Below are positions 59,100-64,000 of a DNA stretch of 64,000 bases, piece by piece. The position numbers were made by a program, and so were the translations under genes. The stretch's first letter is position 1, and each line of letters starts with the position of its first letter. Under the pieces are notes generated by a model. It searched no databases and had not been told where the DNA came from. It saw only the letters and a list, made by a program, of their open reading frames with translations. This DNA is from CAZTDD01 sp964612675. GTDB taxonomy: Bacteria; Hinthialibacterota; Hinthialibacteria; Hinthialibacterales; JAKPRU01. The DNA lies in contig CAZTDD010000011.1 of assembly GCA_964612675.1 (NCBI GenBank), forward strand, positions 1-64,000, written 5' to 3'.

Positions 59100-60581
59100 C
59101 TACCACCGAATAGCAATCACGTCGACCGAATCGGTGCGCTGGTCCGCTGAGAGTTCAATTCGAATTATACCGTCCTGATATTGAAAATCGACATTTTCTC
59201 CCGTCCGAAAAAGAATCGCGTCTTTCGGTTTCCGGTCCGCCTCAATCGTCACCGCCCCATTGAATTCACGCAAGAGATGTACATACCAGATTCCTTCGTT
59301 CTGTGTGACTGGGACGTTACAGCAGTCCGGATTCTCGACGGGGTCGGCACCAATAACCGATTTGCGACTATGACTCATCCACGATGCGAGTTCCTCGCAG
59401 CGTTCATAGAACCCTGCCGGCATTGTCCCGTCCGGTACAGGCCCGACATTCAGCAGGAAGTTCCCGCCCCACGCTCGGCAGCGAGCAAGCATTGCCAATA
59501 CCCATGCCGCCGGACGAAATCGCCCGTTAGGATTGTAGCCCCAGTGCCCATTCCAGCTAATACAATATTCCCACCACTCGTCCTCAGGACGGTCTTCAGC
59601 GAAACGCCACTCGACTGTTTCAAAATCACCAAGATTATCCCAACGATCGTTGATCACAATTCCGGGCTGAAGACTGCGAATCCATGCAAGCGTCTCTTTT
59701 TCACGCAGATCGTCGATTCCGCGCCATCCCATACCGTCAAACCAGAGCAAATCGATCTTCCCGTATCGTGTGAGCAATTCGTGGAGCTGGCCGATAGTGT
59801 ATGCGTAAAACTTTTCAAACTCTTTTCGGTTCTTTTCTGGATCTTCGATAGGGGGAAATTGCCCCCGTTTATTGTGATCGAAATCGACGTCCGCCAACGG
59901 ATATCCGGGATACGACCAATCGCGCGGGGAGAAATAGAAACCGACCTTCAGGCCGTATTTGCGGCAGGCCTCCACGTACGGACGTAACAGATCGCGCCCG
60001 TTCATATAGTGTCTTGTACTCATCTTTCCGTATCGTGTCGGCCAAAGCGCGTACCCATCGTGATGTTTGGTTGTCAAGACCGCGTATGTAAATCCAGCTT
60101 CTTTCGCCGCCTTCATCCATAAATTAGGATTGTAATTCTGAGGATTGAATTGGTCAGCAAGATCGTAGTATTTCTTCCCTTCATACCTTGGATGATATCC
60201 ATACGGATAGTCCTTGATCATCGCCCAGGAAGGTTGGATTCCCGCCACGCTGTGGATCCCCCAGTGCATGAAAAGTCCAAATCCCGCGTCGGGATACCAC
60301 TGCGCATCGGGATGCTCGGTTCTGTGGAATGGTTGCTCAATGTCTTCGGTTAATAGCCGTTCGACAAGCAATTCATGATTCGTGTCGACGGGAGCGGATA
60401 CCGCTTGCAGTGAACAGAACATAGATAAGAGAATAAATACAACAGCAAAAAAACATAGATCCAGACAGGAAACATCCCGTCCGGGATCGCTCGGACTATG
60501 TCTTCTCGCAATGAAACAATCAGGCCGGTCAGGACAATTAATGTTGAATCGTTTTCCGGTGGGTCTCAAAATCATATCCAT
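59100..60581 (-). CDS. Secreted alpha-L-fucosidase (GH29)
   Basis: A 493-aa protein. The GH29 barrel begins with FGLFMHWGIHSV, followed by YAVLTTKHHDGYALWP, VGFYFSPRDWSYPGY and the nucleophile aspartate in IDLLWFDGMGW; NFLLNVGPVPDGT is the conserved end of the barrel. It removes alpha-L-fucose from glycans. The hydrophobic segment CLDLCFFAVVFILLSMFCSLQAVSA ends about 63 residues into the frame, so the true start may be later than 60581 or the N-region unusually long; the start overlaps the RraA gene by 44 bases. No strong ribosome binding site is visible. Confidence 0.88.
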   Translation of the reverse strand: MDMILRPTGKRFNINCPDRPDCFIARRHSPSDPGRDVSCLDLCFFAVVFILLSMFCSLQAVSAPVDTNHELLVERLLTEDIEQPFHRTEHPDAQWYPDAGFGLFMHWGIHSVAGIQPSWAMIKDYPYGYHPRYEGKKYYDLADQFNPQNYNPNLWMKAAKEAGFTYAVLTTKHHDGYALWPTRYGKMSTRHYMNGRDLLRPYVEACRKYGLKVGFYFSPRDWSYPGYPLADVDFDHNKRGQFPPIEDPEKNRKEFEKFYAYTIGQLHELLTRYGKIDLLWFDGMGWRGIDDLREKETLAWIRSLQPGIVINDRWDNLGDFETVEWRFAEDRPEDEWWEYCISWNGHWGYNPNGRFRPAAWVLAMLARCRAWGGNFLLNVGPVPDGTMPAGFYERCEELASWMSHSRKSVIGADPVENPDCCNVPVTQNEGIWYVHLLREFNGAVTIEADRKPKDAILFRTGENVDFQYQDGIIRIELSADQRTDSVDVIAIRW

Positions 60582-61221
60582 TTTTGCGAAGGTCTTCGAT
60601 GGTTTTGCGCTCGCTGTCGAGAATCTGCTGGATTGCGTCAGGAAGTCTGCTCAGGATATCGCGAGGGATCGAAACGACTCCGTTTAAGTCTGCATGAAGA
60701 ATATCTCCGGGCTGGACAATAAGTCCCCCCACGTCAACCGGAATCTGCGCCTCACCGACGTCAATATGTCCGTGCGAGACAACAACACTCTCACTCCAGA
60801 CATTCATTCCCATTTTGTGTAGTGCTTCAAGATCGCGAACAGCTCCGTCCGTGACGATTCCCACAGCTCCTAAGACCTGAACCTGCGTCCCGACAATTTC
60901 GCCCCAGTGAGACGACCAGCCCTTTTGGTAACATCGATCCTGCACAACGCAAATCACTGGTTCGTCGGCGTCGGCAATGGCCTCCAGCCACGTCAGGCGT
61001 TCTTTCGGATCGGGTGGAAAATCCGACTCGTAATCGACGATCGTACAAGTCACGGCTGTTCCCACGACCGCACCCAGATCCGGAAAACGACACTGAATCT
61101 GCGGCCCCATGTAGCCGTCGCGCCGTGACCGCACGTGGAGAGTTTCAATCGCATTCGAGACAGTCGGGCTGTCCGCCAACAGAAGTTTTTCAACCAATTC
61201 GTCTGTCAATTTCGCTGCCAT
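60538..61221 (-). CDS. RraA-family aldolase-like protein (HMG aldolase type)
   Basis: A 227-aa protein of the RraA/HMG-aldolase family. SPTVSNAIETLHVRSR, GAVVGTAVTCTIVD, the metal- and pyruvate-binding GAVGIVTDGAVRDLEAL, and VSHGHIDVGEAQIPVDVGGLIVQPGDILHADLNGVVSIP are diagnostic. Members cleave 4-hydroxy-4-methyl- or 4-carboxy-2-oxoacids to pyruvate, or decarboxylate oxaloacetate. Located between an exported isomerase and a fucosidase gene, it more likely cleaves a sugar-derived keto acid than aromatic products. The start at 61221 follows GGGGGAG; the frame is open to 61254. Confidence 0.85.
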   Translation of the reverse strand: MAAKLTDELVEKLLLADSPTVSNAIETLHVRSRRDGYMGPQIQCRFPDLGAVVGTAVTCTIVDYESDFPPDPKERLTWLEAIADADEPVICVVQDRCYQKGWSSHWGEIVGTQVQVLGAVGIVTDGAVRDLEALHKMGMNVWSESVVVSHGHIDVGEAQIPVDVGGLIVQPGDILHADLNGVVSIPRDILSRLPDAIQQILDSERKTIEDLRKNGYDFETHRKTIQH

Positions 61222-61277
61222 ACAATCTACTCTCCCCCGCTTCGGCGAATACAATCCAAAATCCGGGCTTGTTTACC

Positions 61278-61486
61278 CTAACGTTGCAAAACTGACTCCT
61301 CCTGCCAACATTTCCAAATCTCTCCCCCCGTTCACGGGGGGAGTCGGAGGGGGGGCATCTGGATCGCACTGCCGGTGCTTTTCTCCTCAGGTCCTCAAAT
61401 ATTCATAAACATCTCTTCTCGCCTTTATCCATGCGGCTTTCCAACGGCGTTTTCGGCCGGCCTCTTCTCGTTTTTGCAACCATAGG
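61278..61486. repeat. 209-bp dispersed repeat, copy B
   Basis: Nearly identical to the copy at 46703-46910, with a one-base length difference (ATATTT versus ATATTTT) that frameshifts any peptide reading of the minus strand, so the element is not under coding constraint. It separates the RraA gene from the upstream isomerase gene. Confidence 0.8.
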
Positions 61487-61508
61487 GTTTATTCCTTTTT
61501 TTTCCGAC

Positions 61509-62471
61509 TCACGATTTACCGAAAATCACCTTTTCGATTTCCGCTTTGGTCCACATGACCGCCTGCCAATCATTTCGCTTGGCTTCCTCGGCGGTTCTTG
61601 CCCCTTGTCCTTGCGGTGCACGGAACCCGGATTCGATGCCCCAAAATCCTGTGTAACCCGCGTCTTTCGATATACGCAGCATTCGATCCAAATCGTGAGA
61701 GATATGCGTGCCGTCGGGTCTCCAGCCGGCTTTCACTGAAACGCCTTTCGCGTAGGGCATCGCGAGACGAAGCGCCTCGTAGATATCGGTTTTCTCGGTC
61801 GGACGATAGTTTCCATAGTCGGGCAGCAGACCGAAATGAGGACTGTCGATCTTTTCGGCCAATGCAGGCAACCAACGCGGATGCGAAGACAGGCCCCCAT
61901 GATTCTCAATAATTACATTCATTTTGAATTCTTTTGCATAATCCAGGAGATCATGAAATGACTCGGCTGCACGATCCAGCGCATCCGGATCTTCCTCGGG
62001 CGTTTCGCCGCCGCCGTGCGCGTTGCAGCGTATCGCGTGGCAGCCCAGGTAATCGGCAATCTCGACCCATTTGCGGTGATTGATCACGGCCTGTTTCCGC
62101 TCCTGTTTGTCCTTCGCGACCATGGCACCTTCATGGTCGACCATGATCAGAACGTTTTTGACGTTGTGCTCCGAAGCGTTCCTGTTTAGTTGATCGAGAT
62201 AGTTCGCTGTCGGGGTTTCAAAAAACTGATTCACATATTCGATACCGTCGAGACCGAAATCTTCGCGCACAATGCGCGCCATATCGGTCAATTTCCAAAC
62301 CCCGGCCCGAAAACTCCGCACCAGTGACCAAATTGCCAGAGAAATCGCGTTCTCCGTCGGACGAGGATACGCAAGAGCGGTCTTCGTTGCAGACAACGGG
62401 AATAGGCCGATTCCTAAACTTATCGTTGCGGACTTTGTAAGAAACTGGCGTCTGTTGCTGGATTCGTTCAT
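61509..62471 (-). CDS. Tat-exported sugar phosphate isomerase/epimerase-like TIM-barrel protein
   Basis: A 320-aa protein with a twin-arginine signal (NRRQFLTKSATISLGIGL). The xylose-isomerase-like barrel is visible in DFGLDGIEYVNQFF, LIMVDHEGAM, AIRCNAHGGGETPEED, NVIIENHGGLSSHPRW (catalytic Glu-His region), FGLLPDYGNYRP and GFWGIESGFR. It is a second, divergent member of the family in this window (the other at 52683). GAGGAG is six bases before ATG 62471. It probably interconverts keto-sugars or epimerises them outside the cytoplasm, perhaps on the same substrate as the DUF1080 protein encoded just upstream. Confidence 0.82.
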   Translation of the reverse strand: MNESSNRRQFLTKSATISLGIGLFPLSATKTALAYPRPTENAISLAIWSLVRSFRAGVWKLTDMARIVREDFGLDGIEYVNQFFETPTANYLDQLNRNASEHNVKNVLIMVDHEGAMVAKDKQERKQAVINHRKWVEIADYLGCHAIRCNAHGGGETPEEDPDALDRAAESFHDLLDYAKEFKMNVIIENHGGLSSHPRWLPALAEKIDSPHFGLLPDYGNYRPTEKTDIYEALRLAMPYAKGVSVKAGWRPDGTHISHDLDRMLRISKDAGYTGFWGIESGFRAPQGQGARTAEEAKRNDWQAVMWTKAEIEKVIFGKS

Positions 62472-62546
62472 TGTACGCTCCTCGCAGGGTGTCATTTATG
62501 TAGGGTTCTGCTCCAGGAATAGAAGCAGCCTGAAAATCCCGATTTA

Positions 62547-63353
62547 TCAGTGTCCCTCGTCGGACAAATCGCGAATAAAAATATCCCGGAAACGAATTCT
62601 CAATTGATCCCCTTTGTGGATCTGGAGAGCGATACGGCCGACTTCGCCGACATTACGCCTTTTGTGTGCGGTGTCATTGAGTACGCCGTCGCCGTTGAAA
62701 TGCATAACTTGCACACCGTTCAACACAGCTCGAAGCTGCATACCGATCGCCGAAATCTCTAAATCGTTCCAGCGTTCCCCCTCGTCGCTATAGTAAAAGA
62801 TTAGGTTTGACTGCGCCATGGAAGGATCGACCCATTCGCCCTTCGGAATCGGCGGATAGAGCCAACGCTGATTCCCCCGGGTTTCATCCCAGATCATCCC
62901 CGTTCGCCATGGACCGGGTGGGTTGATATCGATTTGCGGTCCGTCAAGCCAACCGGCGGTATCGTCATAGCGGCTGCGAATCTGAACACCGCTATTGCCA
63001 GGACTGCCACGATAGGCTTGGAATTTCAGCCGAAGAATGAAATCGCTATACTCATGGTCGCTCACAAGCCATACATAGTCGTGGCCTTCCACTCCCATGG
63101 AATCCGCCAGAATGGTGCCATCATCCACACGCCAGAAATCCTTGTCCCGGTCCTTGGGCTTGCATTTGATCGTCCAGCCGCTGAGGTCTTCACCATTGAA
63201 AAGCGACGTCCAATCGCTCTCTTCCGAAGAATCCCATGTCTCTGTTTCAGCACAACCGGACAACAGACAACAGCAGCAGACTCCAAGTATCGAGATCGTC
63301 GAGAAGAGATGAAGAATTCCGGTGGTTTTTCCATTCGCCATGAGAGTTCTCAT
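62547..63353 (-). CDS. DUF1080 (3-keto-disaccharide hydrolase) lipoprotein
   Basis: A 268-aa lipoprotein with lipobox LLSGC. The DUF1080/PF06439 domain follows: WTSLFNGEDLSGWTIK, FWRVDDGTILADS, DFILRLKFQAYRGSPGNSGVQIRSR and a C-terminal IALQIHKGDQLRIRFRDIFIRDL. The concanavalin-like fold was first known as DUF1080 and is now linked to hydrolysis of 3-keto-glycosides. Together with exported isomerase-like and oxidoreductase proteins this suggests a 3-keto route for glycoside cleavage. Starts at 63362 (GTG), 63353 and 63341 are possible; GTGAGG favours 63353. Confidence 0.85.
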   Translation of the reverse strand: MRTLMANGKTTGILHLFSTISILGVCCCCLLSGCAETETWDSSEESDWTSLFNGEDLSGWTIKCKPKDRDKDFWRVDDGTILADSMGVEGHDYVWLVSDHEYSDFILRLKFQAYRGSPGNSGVQIRSRYDDTAGWLDGPQIDINPPGPWRTGMIWDETRGNQRWLYPPIPKGEWVDPSMAQSNLIFYYSDEGERWNDLEISAIGMQLRAVLNGVQVMHFNGDGVLNDTAHKRRNVGEVGRIALQIHKGDQLRIRFRDIFIRDLSDEGH

Positions 63354-63368
63354 TTGCCTCACCGCAGA

Positions 63369-64000
63369 TTACGCTGCTCTCAGGAGTCCTTGGATAATCA
63401 GGTCGGAGGCCTCGTCTTCTGAAAGGCCGCGGCTCATCAGCGTCTCCAATTGTTTCGAATCGACACTGCCAATAGCAGCTTCATGGGTGATATGCGCCTT
63501 CGGGTGGTGTACCTCGACTATGGGAACGGCCTTGGCGACCGCGTTTCCCTGAACGATCTCCTTGCAATCGACGTGGCCGCGCGCATACGGTGCGGTAGCG
63601 ATCAGTGTATTGTAGATCTCCGCACGGGCGTCATCTCGAAGCGCGATACTCGTATTTAAAACGCCCCGTGCATACTCACCGACGAGGTGCCCGGTCTCGG
63701 TGATGGAGATGTGATCGTCTTTCGTGCCACTAACCCTCGCATTCACCTCGCTGACGCTTCTCGCTTCTCCTGTGAGCTCCACATCGATACTGATCTCTCC
63801 CACACGCCCCTTGATGAGCTCGAAGTCCGTTTGATAGCGAGCGCCTTCACACACGCGCACTTTGGAGCGAGGGACGACCACGACGCCGCCTTCCGCCCCG
63901 TGCACGTGACGTTCAATATAGGCATATTCCGCACCCGGCCCGATTTTCAGCTCGGCTTCCATCTCGTGCCGAATCTTCTGAGCAAAGGGAAACGTGCAAT
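63369..64000 (-). CDS. SufB/SufD-family Fe-S cluster assembly protein, 5' end missing
   Basis: About 209 codons running off the window edge. The right-handed beta-helix core of SufB/SufD (IVVVPRSKVRV-like strands, ISIDVELTGEARSVSEVNARVSG) and the C-terminal HPKAHITHEAAIGSVDSKQLETLMSRGLSEDEASDLIIQGLL are diagnostic. It forms part of the SufBC(D) scaffold that builds iron-sulfur clusters. The frame continues upstream of the ATG at 63962 (…CTFPFAQKIRHE), so that ATG is internal. The gene ends 16 bases before the DUF1080 gene, though the functions differ. Confidence 0.88.
   Translation of the reverse strand, partial: CTFPFAQKIRHEMEAELKIGPGAEYAYIERHVHGAEGGVVVVPRSKVRVCEGARYQTDFELIKGRVGEISIDVELTGEARSVSEVNARVSGTKDDHISITETGHLVGEYARGVLNTSIALRDDARAEIYNTLIATAPYARGHVDCKEIVQGNAVAKAVPIVEVHHPKAHITHEAAIGSVDSKQLETLMSRGLSEDEASDLIIQGLLRAA

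Noticed and set aside
1..64000. tRNA, rRNA, transposase, phage or toxin-antitoxin genes
   Set aside because: Reading both strands I found none that I could support, although diverged or short examples could be missed by eye.

Overview
The window is about 64 kb of a bacterial genome with moderate GC, and it contains a 100-base run of N at 17921-18020 (a scaffold gap). The gene content is typical of an uncultured heterotroph that degrades polysaccharides: many secreted glycosidases, a sulfatase, Tat-exported TIM-barrel 'sugar isomerases', a DUF1080 lipoprotein, FAD-dependent oxidoreductases, BNR propellers and type IV prepilins with FTLIELLIVVAIIG leaders. This resembles PVC-type bacteria or candidate phyla such as Hydrogenedentota, Sumerlaeota or Poribacteria. 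That is an inference from gene content; no rRNA or other phylogenetic marker settles it. Intergenic regions are filled with several dispersed repeat families that recur across the window.

Region by region. (1) 1-8947: a partial URO-D-family gene, a two-domain alpha/beta hydrolase, an M14-like carboxypeptidase, and a minus-strand sugar-acid operon (YhcH, GntP permease, HOGA/DapA-type aldolase, FGGY kinase). (2) 9144-12611: a GH127 enzyme and a decayed secreted-protein gene with an in-frame TGA. (3) 12856-20715: a GntR regulator with its own promoter and operator, followed by a two-subunit 2-oxoacid dehydrogenase E1, a class II aldolase and an E2. After the scaffold gap and a 26-bp tandem array come a CbbY-like phosphatase, a small transaldolase/F6P-aldolase and a PfkB kinase. 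(4) 20796-27345: a cobalamin riboswitch, btuF-btuC-btuD-type transport, a corrinoid adenosyltransferase and a DUF1638-HyuA fusion. (5) 27486-30746: a second cobalamin riboswitch, with a visible terminator/antiterminator, leading an operon for a secreted protein with two transcobalamin-like (DUF4430) domains, a secreted beta-propeller and a prepilin. This is the strongest candidate for an undescribed system: an extracellular or surface cobalamin-capture apparatus. (6) 30787-46547: a YVTN/cytochrome protein, Smr, MsrB, a ceramidase-like enzyme, a FAD oxidoreductase, an ankyrin-protease-TPR fusion, a GH-A-type hydrolase, a sulfatase, a degenerate-receiver protein and an ammonium transporter behind a sigma-54 promoter. 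(7) 46952-64000: mostly minus-strand glycan catabolism (GH20, a prepilin, an OSBS-like enolase-superfamily enzyme, a large toroid/lyase-like protein, sugar isomerases, a BNR_4 protein, GH29, RraA, DUF1080), plus a histidine kinase, an exported methyltransferase and a partial SufB/D gene.

The genes combine secreted enzymes that dismantle complex, probably sulfated or fucosylated, polysaccharides with uptake and catabolism of sugar acids, and a heavy investment in cobalamin acquisition. I saw no tRNA, rRNA, CRISPR array, transposase or phage module.
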